Of a stretch of DNA of 64,000 nt, positions 47,291-56,769 are shown piece after piece. The DNA comes from Marinisporobacter sp. Lineage in GTDB: Bacteria > Bacillota > Clostridia > Peptostreptococcales > Thermotaleaceae. The stretch's first letter is position 1. Each line of letters starts with the position of its first letter. The position numbers were made by a program, and so were the translations under genes. The notes under the pieces are model-generated. The model was not told the DNA's origin and made no database searches. It saw only the letters and a program-made list of their open reading frames with translations. The stretch covers positions 248,001-312,000 of the forward strand of contig JAOARP010000058.1 of the NCBI GenBank assembly GCA_025210525.1, read 5' to 3'.

Positions 47291-47734
47291 TTGCTCTTTT
47301 TTCAAAAAATCGTTAAAAATGAAATCATCTATACAACCCTTTTATCATGGTTTATTGCACAAACACTAAAAGTTATTATTACACTCATCATAGAGAGGAA
47401 AGTAAACCTATATAGGTTTGTGGGTTCTGGTGGAATGCCTAGTTCTCACTCCGCATTAGTTATGGGTTTATCTACTGCAATTGGACTAAAGCATGGCTTT
47501 GATTCTTCTCTTTATGCCATAGCCATAGCCTTTGCCTTAATTGTTATGTATGATGCTTCTGGTGTCAGACGGGCTGTTGGAAAACAAGCTATTATATTAA
47601 ACAAAATCATACAAGATAAGCAAAAGCATAAACCCATAGGAGATAAACGACTTAAAGAATTAATTGGACATACTCCTGTTGAAGTTTTTGCAGGTGCACT
47701 ATTAGGAATTTTTATTGCCCATATGGTGATTTGA
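47291..47734 (+). CDS. Divergent PAP2-family membrane protein
   Basis: 147 residues with four or so membrane helices. The conserved GGMPSSHSALV and DASGVRRAVGKQA segments mark the divergent PAP2 (DUF212) family. TTG start with GGAGGAGG upstream. The OLE RNA promoter overlaps its stop codon. Usually found just before OLE or in the ispA-dxs block of Clostridia; the substrate is unknown. Confidence 0.88.
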   Translation: MLFFQKIVKNEIIYTTLLSWFIAQTLKVIITLIIERKVNLYRFVGSGGMPSSHSALVMGLSTAIGLKHGFDSSLYAIAIAFALIVMYDASGVRRAVGKQAIILNKIIQDKQKHKPIGDKRLKELIGHTPVEVFAGALLGIFIAHMVI

Positions 47735-47759
47735 TATTCAAATTTTTCTATGTTATAAT
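47731..47759 (+). promoter_or_regulatory. Sigma-A promoter of OLE RNA
   Basis: TTGATA (47731-47736), exact 17-bp spacer, TATAAT (47754-47759). Predicted start is about 47766, eight bases before the terminal helix of OLE. The -35 overlaps the last codon of the PAP2 gene. Confidence 0.75.
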
Positions 47760-47765
47760 AATGGT

Positions 47766-48345
47766 TACTTTATGAGTGGCGCAGTATTCTAGTCAGATCT
47801 GCTATTTCTGAAGGCGGGGCTAAAAATCCGTCAAAGGGCACATCGATGAAGTTCCTGGCATTGGCTGCTGACGCCCAGTCGGGGGTCATTGCTGGGAGTA
47901 AGAAGTAGGGGGCGATCCACAATGGCATGTGGGCGATGACCCTCTCTTCGCGGAGACTTAAAAAAGAAAAATTTCTTTTTTAGGATAAACCTGCAATGAG
48001 ATTTACCTTTCGTGCAGCGTAGCCTGCCTTGAGTGGAATATGGTGGATAATAGATACCATTGATGCATCTTATTGGGCCCAATAAGATTATCATATTGCT
48101 GTTCGAAACCTATTCTGCAAAAGAGGCTAGGAAATAGTTTGACTGCTGAGGAAAACTCCTAGACTGTTTTTATGAGGTCTATTGAGGATTACAGTGCGGA
48201 CTAAGTGGTAATCTAGTCTTACTCTTGGCGACAGAGTAAAAAGAAAATTAAAGGGAAACCGCTGATTTGGCGACAAACCAGTATTTCTTTGGGAAATCCA
48301 ACTAGACCTAAGCCGTAAAATTTACTCAATAGGTTGCCACTCTAT
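47766..48345 (+). ncRNA. ole: OLE RNA (ornate, large, extremophilic)
   Basis: The 660-bp gap between the PAP2 gene and the next ORF has no credible gene but has high, structured composition. The ends pair: gagtggc (47774-47780) with gccactc (48336-48342). Context is the OLE one: ispA on one side, the membrane partner OapA and then dxs on the other. OLE is a conserved RNA of about 600 nt in anaerobic and extremophilic Firmicutes that forms a membrane RNP with OapA and is tied to stress tolerance such as alcohol, cold and magnesium. Identification rests on context, length and terminal helix; a covariance model search was not run. Confidence 0.9.
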
Positions 48346-48396
48346 TTATTTCTTGAAAAAATTTATTCAGTTTATGTTAAAAGGAATATTTTATAG

Positions 48397-49026
48397 GTGA
48401 TGACGATGGAAACAGAATCTAATGAAACAAATCCTGTCAGAAGGAAAAAAAACAAAAAAAATCAAAAAGCTTATAATATAAAATGGGTTGTATTCATAAC
48501 TATATGGACCTTTTTTTTAGCTATTGGTATAAGTTTTATTTCTGAAACAGTACTCAGAAAAGTACATATTCTTATTGCTTTTTCTATTCTTATTACAATT
48601 ATATTTATAGGTATATTATCTGACTTAGTAGGAATAGCTGTAGCATCTGCAAATGAAAAACCTTTTCATTCTATGGCATCAAATAAACTAAAGGGTGCTA
48701 AATTTGCCTTGAAATTACTACGTAATGCAGGCCCAGTATCAAATTTTTGTAATGATGTAATAGGGGATATATGTGGAATTGTTAGTGGTGCAGCAGCAGC
48801 AATCATTATTCTGCAATTTACTAAGATAAAAAATGTAAATACTCCTTTTCTTAGTATTATTCTAAGTGGATTGGTTGCTTCTCTTACAGTAGGTGGAAAG
48901 GCATTAGGAAAAGAAATTGCTTTAAAAAAATCAAAAGAAATTGTATTTTATGTAGGTAAAATTCTGTACTATATAAATCAAAAATTTGGTATAGATTTTT
49001 TTTCTAATAAGAAGAAACGTGTTTAG
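48397..49026 (+). CDS. oapA: OLE-associated membrane protein OapA
   Basis: 209 residues. A basic N-terminal tail (PVRRKKNKKNQK), then membrane helices at about 28-50, 60-85, 125-145 and 150-170. VGIAVASANEKPFHSMASNK and GAKFALKLLRNAG are distinctive conserved segments. It sits 50 bp after OLE RNA and before dxs, the place of OapA, which binds OLE RNA and brings it to the membrane. The ATG at 48397 or 48400/48406 is possible; GGTGATG precedes. Confidence 0.86.
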   Translation: MMTMETESNETNPVRRKKNKKNQKAYNIKWVVFITIWTFFLAIGISFISETVLRKVHILIAFSILITIIFIGILSDLVGIAVASANEKPFHSMASNKLKGAKFALKLLRNAGPVSNFCNDVIGDICGIVSGAAAAIIILQFTKIKNVNTPFLSIILSGLVASLTVGGKALGKEIALKKSKEIVFYVGKILYYINQKFGIDFFSNKKKRV

Positions 49027-49053
49027 ATTTAACCAGAAAGAGGGATGAAATCC

Positions 49054-50931
49054 GTGAGAGATTTACTATCCAAAATAAACTCTCCTAAAGATCTGAAAAA
49101 TTTAACAGATGAAGAGTTAAAGTATTTAGCAGATGACATACGAAAATTTTTAATTGAAAATGTTTCAAAAACAGGAGGGCATTTAGCCTCCAATTTAGGC
49201 GTAGTTGAACTAAGCTTAGCCATCCATAGTGTTTTTAATAGCCCTAAGGATCGCATCGTATGGGATGTAGGACATCAAGCATATGTACATAAAATGATAA
49301 CAGGAAGACGTGAACTTTTTCATACATTAAGAAAACATAAAGGCTTAAGCGGTTTTCCTAAAAGGTGTGAAAGTGAACATGACTGTTTTGAAACAGGTCA
49401 CAGTAGCACTTCTATTTCAGCAGGTCTAGGAATCGCAGAGGCAAGAGACTTAAAAGGGGAAAATTATTCTGTATTATCTATTATCGGTGATGGAGCCCTT
49501 ACTGGAGGTATGGCTTTTGAAGCATTAAATCATGCTGGTCATACAAATGCAGATTTCATAGTTATATTAAATGATAATGAAATGAGTATCTCTCAAAATG
49601 TTGGAGGACTTTCTAAATACTTAAATCGTTTAAGATCTGATCCAAAATATTTTAAAGTAAAAGACGATGTAGAATATCTTCTTAATAAAATCCCAGCAGT
49701 TGGAAAAGCTATGTATAAAACAGCAGGCAAAGCAAAGGATAGCTTAAAATATTTTTTAGTGCCAGGAGTAATGTTCGAAGAGCTTGGATTTACTTATCTA
49801 GGTCCTGTAAGCGGACATGATATGAAAGAGTTAAAAGTTGTTTTAAGAAGAGCTAAGAATATAAAAGGTCCTGTATTTATTCATGTGCTCACAAAAAAGG
49901 GAAAAGGATACTCTTATGCTGAAAAGAATCCAGATAAATTTCATGGAATAGGACCTTTCTGTATTGAAACTGGAAAGGTAATGAAGAAACAAAATGCATG
50001 TCCTAGCTATTCAGCAGTATTTGGAAAAGCCTTAGTAGATTTAGCAAAAGAAGATTCCAATATGGTAGCTATTTCTGCAGCCATGCCTTCAGGAACAGGT
50101 TTGAATGAATTTGCAGCTACCTATTCTAATAGATTCTTTGATGTAGGTATTGCAGAACAGCATGCTGTAACCTTTGCAGCTGGACTTGCTTCAAATGGAT
50201 TGAAGCCTTTCTTTGCTGTGTATTCTACCTTTTTACAAAGAGCTTATGATCAAATTGTTCACGATGTATGTTTGCAAAATTTACCAGTTGTGTTTTGTAT
50301 AGATCGTAGTGGATTAGTAGGAAATGATGGGGAAACTCATCATGGTGTATTTGATATTTCTTTTTTAATGCATATTCCAAATATACAAATTTTAGCTCCT
50401 AAAGATGGTACTGAACTAATTGAGATGCTAAAATACGCAAAAGCTCTACAAGGACCTGTTGCCATTCGATATCCAAGAGGCGAAAGTGATGATTTTACTT
50501 CCATTAGTAATAATTATAATATTAAGGATATGAAAGCAGAGGTGCTTGTAAAGGGTACGGATGTATGCTTTATTGCTTTTGGAAAAATGGTGAGAACAGC
50601 TTATGATGCTGTTAAAAAACTAGAATCGAAGGGTATTCGTTGTACAGTTATTAATGGTAGATTTGCAAAACCATTAGATGAAGAAACTCTTATTTCGGAA
50701 TGTAAGGAATGTAAGTATGTTGTTACATTAGAAGATAATGTAATAAAGGGTGGCTTTGGGAGTCAAATTTTATCATTACTTCATAAAAACAAATTGTATG
50801 ATAAAAGCATAAAAATATTAGGAATTCCTGATCAGTTTATTGAACATGGAAATACTGACCAATTAATGAAAGTCTATGGCCTCGATGTAGAAGGGGTAAT
50901 AGAACATGTAAGAGAAATGATTAATCGCTAG
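49054..50931 (+). CDS. dxs: 1-deoxy-D-xylulose-5-phosphate synthase
   Basis: 625-residue thiamine-diphosphate enzyme, first step of the MEP isoprenoid pathway (pyruvate + glyceraldehyde-3-phosphate). GHLASNLGVVEL, VWDVGHQAYVHK, GDGALTGGMAFEALN (ThDP/Mg), DVGIAEQHAVTFAAG and RYPRGE are present. The GTG at 49054 is preferred with AAAGAGGG upstream; the ATG at 49045 is too close. OLE and oapA lie between it and ispA. Confidence 0.95.
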   Translation: MRDLLSKINSPKDLKNLTDEELKYLADDIRKFLIENVSKTGGHLASNLGVVELSLAIHSVFNSPKDRIVWDVGHQAYVHKMITGRRELFHTLRKHKGLSGFPKRCESEHDCFETGHSSTSISAGLGIAEARDLKGENYSVLSIIGDGALTGGMAFEALNHAGHTNADFIVILNDNEMSISQNVGGLSKYLNRLRSDPKYFKVKDDVEYLLNKIPAVGKAMYKTAGKAKDSLKYFLVPGVMFEELGFTYLGPVSGHDMKELKVVLRRAKNIKGPVFIHVLTKKGKGYSYAEKNPDKFHGIGPFCIETGKVMKKQNACPSYSAVFGKALVDLAKEDSNMVAISAAMPSGTGLNEFAATYSNRFFDVGIAEQHAVTFAAGLASNGLKPFFAVYSTFLQRAYDQIVHDVCLQNLPVVFCIDRSGLVGNDGETHHGVFDISFLMHIPNIQILAPKDGTELIEMLKYAKALQGPVAIRYPRGESDDFTSISNNYNIKDMKAEVLVKGTDVCFIAFGKMVRTAYDAVKKLESKGIRCTVINGRFAKPLDEETLISECKECKYVVTLEDNVIKGGFGSQILSLLHKNKLYDKSIKILGIPDQFIEHGNTDQLMKVYGLDVEGVIEHVREMINR

Positions 50932-50942
50932 GAGAGATTTGT

Positions 50943-51758
50943 ATGGGAGAAAAGAATAGACTAGACGTAATATTAGTGGAGAAAGGATTTTTTGACTCCC
51001 GAGAGAAAGCAAAAACAAGTATTATGGCAGGAATTGTTTTTGTAGATAATCAAAGAGTTGATAAAGCAGGGACAAAGGTAGATTCTGATGCAAAATTTGA
51101 GATCAAAGGAAAAGTTATGCCTTATGTCAGTCGTGGTGGATTAAAGCTTGAAAAAGCTATGAAAGCATTTCACATCACTTTAGAAAACAAAAAAGCATTA
51201 GATATTGGTGCCTCTACAGGTGGATTTACAGATTGTATGCTAATAAATGGAGCAACAAAGGTTTTTTCAATTGACGTTGGTTATGGACAATTAGCATGGA
51301 AATTAAGACAAGATGAAAGAGTCGTTGTAATGGAGAGAACCAATATAAGATATGTTACTAGAGAAGACATTCCTGATGAAATAGATTTTGCATCTATTGA
51401 TGTGTCTTTTATATCTTTAAAACTTGTATTGCCTGTTGTAAAAAAATTGGTAAAAGAAAATGGTGAAGTAGTTTGTCTTATTAAGCCTCAATTTGAAGCG
51501 GGTAGAGAAAAAGTTGGAAAAAAAGGTGTAGTAAGAGATATAAGGGTACATGAAGAAGTTATTCATAAAATCGTATCTTTTGCTTTAGCATCAGGCTTTA
51601 CACTAAGAGGATTATCATTTTCTCCAATAAAAGGTCCTGAGGGAAATATAGAATATCTTGCTTATCTTATCAATAAAGAAACAGAGGATGAAATTGACTT
51701 AGAAAACATGGTTCAAGATATTGTTTCAAATTCCCACGAGCTATTAAATAAAAGATAA
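50943..51758 (+). CDS. tlyA: TlyA family rRNA 2'-O-methyltransferase / hemolysin-like
   Basis: 271 residues. An S4 RNA-binding domain (RLDVILVEKGFFDSREKAKT) is followed by an FtsJ-like methyltransferase domain with ALDIGASTGGFTDC and DVSFISLKLVLP. TlyA methylates 16S and 23S rRNA in mycobacteria. Usually next to argR and recN, as here. Confidence 0.93.
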   Translation: MGEKNRLDVILVEKGFFDSREKAKTSIMAGIVFVDNQRVDKAGTKVDSDAKFEIKGKVMPYVSRGGLKLEKAMKAFHITLENKKALDIGASTGGFTDCMLINGATKVFSIDVGYGQLAWKLRQDERVVVMERTNIRYVTREDIPDEIDFASIDVSFISLKLVLPVVKKLVKENGEVVCLIKPQFEAGREKVGKKGVVRDIRVHEEVIHKIVSFALASGFTLRGLSFSPIKGPEGNIEYLAYLINKETEDEIDLENMVQDIVSNSHELLNKR

Positions 51759-51791
51759 CCGACAGGTTATCTATTTATTTGAATAAAATTA

Positions 51792-51820
51792 AGAGGATAT
51801 TTTATAATTATGTAGAATAA
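51792..51820 (+). promoter_or_regulatory. Sigma-H-like promoter before argR-recN
   Basis: AGAGGATAT (51792-51800), 11-bp spacer, GTAGAATAA (51812-51820). Both parts match RnAGGAwWW and RnnGAATww without mismatch. It lies about 78 bp before the argR ATG. There is no TGTCGAA box here, unlike the other three. Confidence 0.55.
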
Positions 51821-51897
51821 TGAATATGTTAGTATGAATTATTGGGATAGATTTTATACATATTTCATATGATAAATAAAAGGATAGGAGGAGAAAT

Positions 51898-52347
51898 ATG
51901 AAATATGCAAGACATGCAAAAATATTAGAGATTATTGATAAGTATGAAATTGAAACACAAGAGGAATTGGCTGAATCCCTAAAAAAAAATAATATTCATG
52001 TCACACAAGCAACTGTCTCAAGGGATATAAAAGAATTGAGACTTATAAAGGTTTTAGGGAAAAATGGAAGATATAAGTATGCTTCAATGAAACAACATGA
52101 AAGTGCTATTTCTGACAGATTAGTTAAAATATTTAAGGATTCTATCTTATCTATAGATTATTCTGGCAACATTGTTGTTTTAAAAACATTAGTAGGAGCA
52201 GGACAAGCTGCTTGCGCTGCATTAGATGCATTAGATCTTAAAGATATTGTAGGTACAATTGCTGGAGATGATACCATATTTATTCTTGTCAGAGATGTAG
52301 AAAAAATCGAAGAACTCGTAAGTAAGTTTAAAAAACTTATGAGGTAA
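51898..52347 (+). CDS. argR: Arginine repressor ArgR
   Basis: 149 residues. N-terminal winged helix ([39 protein letters not shown]) and C-terminal hexamerisation and arginine-binding domain ([27 protein letters not shown]). Arginine-responsive regulator. AGGAGGAG site. recN follows at once; the pairing is conserved in Firmicutes. Confidence 0.96.
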   Translation: MKYARHAKILEIIDKYEIETQEELAESLKKNNIHVTQATVSRDIKELRLIKVLGKNGRYKYASMKQHESAISDRLVKIFKDSILSIDYSGNIVVLKTLVGAGQAACAALDALDLKDIVGTIAGDDTIFILVRDVEKIEELVSKFKKLMR

Positions 52348-52362
52348 TACGGGGGTATTTGA

Positions 52363-54081
52363 ATGCTCTTAGAATTAATTATTAATAACTTTGCATTAAT
52401 AGAAACACTAGATATTCGTTTTGGTGGAGGATTAAATATTCTTACAGGTGAAACGGGTGCTGGAAAGTCAATTATAATTGATGCCGTAAATATGGCAATT
52501 GGAGAAAGAGCTGATAAAAGTTTTATTCGTACTGGTACTGATAAAGCTGTTATTCAGATGGTCTTTCGTTCACAAAATGAATATTTAATAAAAATACTCA
52601 ATGAAAAAGGTATCGATTTATTTGATAATGATATTATTATCATTACTCGAGAAATTTATAGTAGTGGTAGAAGTACCTCTAGAATAAATGATCGAGTTGT
52701 TACAATCTCATTAGTTAAAGAAATCAGTAAGTATTTAATTGATATTCATGGGCAACATGCACATCAATCACTACTTTATCCTGAAAATCATATTGATATT
52801 TTAGATTCTTTTGATGAAAACAAAATAATATCTTTAAAAAAAGAAGTTGCTAGTCAGTATTCTGAACTAAAACAGCTTAAAAAAAGACTTGATGATCTTT
52901 GTGGAAATGAATTAGAAAGAGAACGAAAAAAAGATTTATTAAAGTTTCAATTAAAAGAAATCGATGCATGTAATGTAAAAGTTGGAGAAGATACAGATTT
53001 ATTATCTGAATATAACCTCCTTTCTAATAGTGAAAAAATCTTTAGCATTATGTCAAATACCTATGAAAAGATGTATAATGGTGATGATCACACCTTGTCT
53101 ATTATGGATAGTATGGGAAATATTATTCATGAATTAGAAGGTATTAAAGAATTTGATGATCATATTGCAAATATCTATAGTCTATTACAAGAATGTTCCT
53201 ATACTATTGAAGATGTATCTAGAGATATTAGAAGTTATAGAGACAATGTGGAGTTTGATCCCCTTCTATTAGATCAAATTGAAAAGCGATTAGACTTAAT
53301 AAATGATTTAAAGAGAAAATATGGAAATTCTTTAGAAGAAATTTTATCTTATAGAGAAGCAATTGCTTTAGAATTAGAAGAACTTGAAAATAGCGAGACA
53401 ATTGTAGCGGAAATAAGAAGTAATATAGATATAATAAAAAAAGAATATATCCAATCCGCTACTAAACTTAGTGATATTCGTAAAGAAATAGCATCTTCAC
53501 TAGAAAAAGAAATGATTCATGTATTAGAAGGCTTAAATATGAATAAAGTTATTTTTAAGGTACATTTTGCAAATGATTTAGCTGAAATAGATGAAAGTAT
53601 GTTTACTGCAAAAGGATTAGATAAGATTGAATTTTTAATTTCTACAAATGCTGGAGAAAGGCCTAAATCTATTGCTAAAATTGCATCAGGTGGAGAAATG
53701 TCAAGAATCATGCTTGCTTTTAAAACAATTCTAGCTGATTCAGATAATATTCCAACATTAATTTTCGATGAAATAGACACAGGAATCAGTGGACGTACAG
53801 CAAATATCGTAGGAGAAAAATTAGCAATCATATCTAGAAATCACCAAATTTTATGTATAACTCATTTACCACAAATCGCTTTAATGGCAGATCATCATTT
53901 TTATATTGAAAAAAATTCCGAAAATGATAGTACTTTAACAAATATACAAAAATTATCAGAAGAAGATAGAATTGCAGAATTAGGTAGATTATTAGGTGGC
54001 ATTACATTAACTGATTTAACACTAGAACATGCAAAAGAAATGATTCATTCAGGAAATCAATTCAAAAATAGTTTGAAATAA
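52363..54081 (+). CDS. recN: DNA repair protein RecN
   Basis: 572-residue SMC-like ATPase acting at double-strand breaks. Walker A GETGAGKS at about 29-36, a long coiled coil in the middle, C-terminal ASGGEMSRIMLA signature and LIFDEIDTGISG Walker B. Length normal. Terminator after the stop. Confidence 0.96.
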   Translation: MLLELIINNFALIETLDIRFGGGLNILTGETGAGKSIIIDAVNMAIGERADKSFIRTGTDKAVIQMVFRSQNEYLIKILNEKGIDLFDNDIIIITREIYSSGRSTSRINDRVVTISLVKEISKYLIDIHGQHAHQSLLYPENHIDILDSFDENKIISLKKEVASQYSELKQLKKRLDDLCGNELERERKKDLLKFQLKEIDACNVKVGEDTDLLSEYNLLSNSEKIFSIMSNTYEKMYNGDDHTLSIMDSMGNIIHELEGIKEFDDHIANIYSLLQECSYTIEDVSRDIRSYRDNVEFDPLLLDQIEKRLDLINDLKRKYGNSLEEILSYREAIALELEELENSETIVAEIRSNIDIIKKEYIQSATKLSDIRKEIASSLEKEMIHVLEGLNMNKVIFKVHFANDLAEIDESMFTAKGLDKIEFLISTNAGERPKSIAKIASGGEMSRIMLAFKTILADSDNIPTLIFDEIDTGISGRTANIVGEKLAIISRNHQILCITHLPQIALMADHHFYIEKNSENDSTLTNIQKLSEEDRIAELGRLLGGITLTDLTLEHAKEMIHSGNQFKNSLK

Positions 54082-54095
54082 TTACATATTTTGTT

Positions 54096-54127
54096 CAAAA
54101 ACAGGTTTTTATAACCTGTTTTTTTAT
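54096..54127 (+). terminator. Terminator after recN
   Basis: aaaacaggtt / aacctgtttt stem with a T-run. Separates recN from spoIVB. Confidence 0.85.
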
Positions 54128-54271
54128 TTTTTAAAATTTACCATATACAAAATAACTTTGTATTCTTCTTCATATATGTTTATTACAATTTTTATGAAGA
54201 ATAATAAGTTATAAAACAGGCTAAATTAAAGATATAGCAAAATTATATTTTCTATTTATGGAGGCGATTGA

Positions 54272-54292
54272 ATGATTCAAAGGGGAAAATAG
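54272..54292 (+). other. Micro-ORF in the spoIVB leader
   Basis: ATG-ATT-CAA-AGG-GGA-AAA-TAG encodes MIQRGK. It has its own strong ribosome binding site (TGGAGG, 7 bp upstream) and its stop overlaps the AGGAG used by spoIVB. It may be a leader peptide or the trace of an older start. Confidence 0.3.
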
Positions 54293-54306
54293 GAGTGTGA
54301 TCTTTA

Positions 54307-55617
54307 TTGTACAACTATAAAAATAAGCGTATTTTTTTGCTCTTTTTTATTGTGATTTTATTTACAGCCTTTAATTCTTATAGCTTTTATGAAATTTTTA
54401 ATTACCCAGAAAAAATAAAAATATTTGAAGATGAAGAACACCCTTTAGCTATTAGATTTCCTTTTAAAATCGATAAGGAAAAAACAGATGCTAGTGTTTT
54501 ACAATTATCACAAAACAATAAAGCCTTTGATACAAATACCTTATATATTAACCCATTAAAAATAGGTCAAGCAGATATTCAAGTTAAACTATTAGGATTT
54601 TTTTCAATAAAAAAACTGAAAGTAGATGTACTCCCTAAAATTAAAGTTATTCCTGGTGGTCAATCTGTTGGGGTAAGACTAAATACCAAAGGTGTTTTAG
54701 TTGTTGGGTTAGAGGAAATAAACGGATTAGATGGAAAAAAGTATAATCCATCTCGAGAAGCAGGATTAACAATAGGTGATAGTATTATAGAAATAAACAA
54801 CATCAAAATAAAAGATGCTGACCATGTTACAAATATTATTAATCAAAACAAGAATACAGAAATTAGCTTAAAGGTAAAAAGAAGAGAAAAAATATTTCAT
54901 ACAAAAATCAAACCTGTAAAGTCTGTTGATGAAGGAGAATATAGAATAGGTTTATGGGTTAGAGACAAAACTGCTGGAGTAGGAACATTGACATTTTATC
55001 ATCCAGATACTATGAAATTTGGAGCTTTAGGACATGCTATAACAGACGTTGATACAGGACTGTTATTAACCGTAGATCATGGACAGATTCTCAAATCAAA
55101 AGTTGCTTCTATCAAGCAAGGAAAAAGAGGACAACCAGGAGAAATAAAAGGTATATTTTATGAAACAAGTAAACCTATGGGTAATCTAGAAAGAAATACT
55201 CACTTTGGTATCTTCGGTAAAGCTTACGAACCTATTATTAATAATAAATATAGGCAACCTATAGAAATCTGTTATCAAAATCAAATTCATGAGGGTAAAG
55301 CAAGTATCTTAACAACAGTTGAGAGTAATAAAATAGAAGAATATGAAGTATATATTGAAAAAATAAATAGACAGCGTATACCAAGTACAAAGAGCATGGT
55401 TATAAGAGTAACAGATAAAAGACTACTAAAAAAAAGTGGAGGAATTGTACAAGGAATGAGCGGTAGTCCCATCATTCAAGATGGAAAATTAATTGGTGCA
55501 GTTACTCATGTTTTTGTAAATGATCCTTCTAAAGGATATGGTTTATTTATTGAATGGATGATCAAAAAAGCAGGAATTGATATCTACAGCAATAGCCAAT
55601 TAGCCGACAAGTATTAA
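54307..55617 (+). CDS. spoIVB: SpoIVB serine peptidase (S55), forespore signal
   Basis: 436 residues. N-terminal membrane helix, PDZ domain (about 155-200, with EAGLTIGDSIIEIN), peptidase S55 domain with His243 in GALGHAITD and Ser385 in GMSGSPII; these match B. subtilis H236 and S378 with a constant offset of seven. SpoIVB triggers pro-sigma-K processing by cutting SpoIVFA in the intermembrane space. This fits the pro-sequence on SigK here. TTG start. Next gene is spo0A, the conserved order. Confidence 0.95.
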   Translation: MYNYKNKRIFLLFFIVILFTAFNSYSFYEIFNYPEKIKIFEDEEHPLAIRFPFKIDKEKTDASVLQLSQNNKAFDTNTLYINPLKIGQADIQVKLLGFFSIKKLKVDVLPKIKVIPGGQSVGVRLNTKGVLVVGLEEINGLDGKKYNPSREAGLTIGDSIIEINNIKIKDADHVTNIINQNKNTEISLKVKRREKIFHTKIKPVKSVDEGEYRIGLWVRDKTAGVGTLTFYHPDTMKFGALGHAITDVDTGLLLTVDHGQILKSKVASIKQGKRGQPGEIKGIFYETSKPMGNLERNTHFGIFGKAYEPIINNKYRQPIEICYQNQIHEGKASILTTVESNKIEEYEVYIEKINRQRIPSTKSMVIRVTDKRLLKKSGGIVQGMSGSPIIQDGKLIGAVTHVFVNDPSKGYGLFIEWMIKKAGIDIYSNSQLADKY

Positions 55618-55629
55618 TAACAAATTGTA

Positions 55630-55668
55630 AAAAAGAGTACTCTTATGAGTGCTCTTCTTTTATTTTTA
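55630..55668 (+). terminator. Terminator after spoIVB
   Basis: aagagtactc / gagtgctctt stem (one G-T pair) followed by cttttattttt. Isolates spo0A. Confidence 0.85.
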
Positions 55669-55727
55669 CTTTTTGAATAACTTTTCAAAGAAAACTGTAA
55701 AAAACTATACTAATCTTTTCCAAACTA

Positions 55728-55756
55728 GAAGGATATATCATGTATTTGTCGAATAT
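55728..55756 (+). promoter_or_regulatory. Sigma-H promoter of spo0A overlapping a Spo0A box
   Basis: GAAGGATAT (55728-55736), 11-bp spacer, GTCGAATAT (55748-55756): a full match to the sigma-H consensus. The -10 overlaps TGTCGAA (55747-55753), the core Spo0A box, so autoregulation is likely, as in the Ps promoter of B. subtilis. Confidence 0.78.
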
Positions 55757-55816
55757 GTCTACATGGAAATAGAAATTCATTGATCATTATGTGAAAATTT
55801 TTAGGGGGGTAACTAA

Positions 55817-56623
55817 GTGAAAAATATTAGAGTATTAATTGCAGATGACAATAAAGATTTTTGTGACATTTTAAGTGAATATTTAGGCAAACAGGAAGAC
55901 TTAGAAATTGTTGGTGTTGCGAAGGATGGTTTAGAAGCGATTGATTTAGTTTCAGAGGAATTACCAGATGTTTTAGTTTTAGATATCATCATGCCTCATC
56001 TTGATGGTCTAGGAGTGCTTGAAAGATTAGTATCTATGAATTTAAAAAAATATCCTAAGATCATTGTTTTATCCGCTGTTGGTCAAGATAAAATTACTCA
56101 AAGAGCTATTGGTCTAGGGGCAGATTATTATGTTGTAAAACCATTTGATTTTGAAATCTTTATTAAACGTATTAGACAGCTTACAGGAAACGTAAAATTC
56201 ATTCCTGAAAAGAAAAATGAATTTAGAGATTTACTTATAAATCCAGCCGCAACTTCTGGAAATCCGACACAAAGCTTAGAAGCTGAAATTACAAACATTA
56301 TCCATGAAATTGGTGTTCCTGCACATATTAAAGGATACTTATACTTAAGAGAAGCCATTTCTATGGTTGTTGAAAATATAGAGATGTTGAGCGCTGTAAC
56401 AAAAGAATTATATCCATCTATCGCTAAGAAATTTAACACTACTCCAAGTAGAGTAGAAAGAGCCATAAGACATGCTATAGAAGTAGCATGGAGCAGAGGT
56501 AAAGTAGATACAATCAACAATTTATTCGGCTATACAGTACATAATGATAAAGGTAAACCAACAAATAGTGAATTTATTGCAATGGTTGCTGATAAGTTAA
56601 GAATAGAAAGAACTGCTGTTTAG
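55817..56623 (+). CDS. spo0A: Sporulation master regulator Spo0A
   Basis: 268 residues. Receiver domain (1-125) with acidic pocket Asp10/Asp11, phospho-acceptor Asp56 ([14 protein letters not shown]) and Lys in VVKPF; C-terminal effector domain with the conserved recognition helix ([20 protein letters not shown]) that reads TGTCGAA. GTG start with GGGGGG upstream. Last gene of the conserved block; the accessory region begins after its terminator. Confidence 0.97.
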   Translation: MKNIRVLIADDNKDFCDILSEYLGKQEDLEIVGVAKDGLEAIDLVSEELPDVLVLDIIMPHLDGLGVLERLVSMNLKKYPKIIVLSAVGQDKITQRAIGLGADYYVVKPFDFEIFIKRIRQLTGNVKFIPEKKNEFRDLLINPAATSGNPTQSLEAEITNIIHEIGVPAHIKGYLYLREAISMVVENIEMLSAVTKELYPSIAKKFNTTPSRVERAIRHAIEVAWSRGKVDTINNLFGYTVHNDKGKPTNSEFIAMVADKLRIERTAV

Positions 56624-56634
56624 GTTTTTCATGC

Positions 56635-56686
56635 AAAAAGAATTCTCTCGTTCAGTTATAGAAAACTGAAAAGAGGGAATTTTTTA
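56635..56686 (+). terminator. Terminator after spo0A
   Basis: Two-part stem: aaaaagaattctct / agagggaatttttt outside and ttcagtt / aactgaa inside, with a T-run. Confidence 0.85.
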
Positions 56687-56769
56687 TGTGGAATTTTAAA
56701 TTATATGTTGGAAAATAAACTAATTTAAAAAATAAAAAGACTACAACGTTATTTGGATGATTTCAATTT

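Noticed and set aside
47831-48094. 87-codon minus-strand frame
   Set aside because: Lies inside the OLE RNA, has odd composition (many Arg, Pro, Cys) from structured RNA sequence, and has no ribosome binding site.
51818-51850. Possible ARG boxes before argR (tgaatatg, tgaattattg)
   Set aside because: Partial half-sites in AT-rich DNA; not distinguishable from chance.
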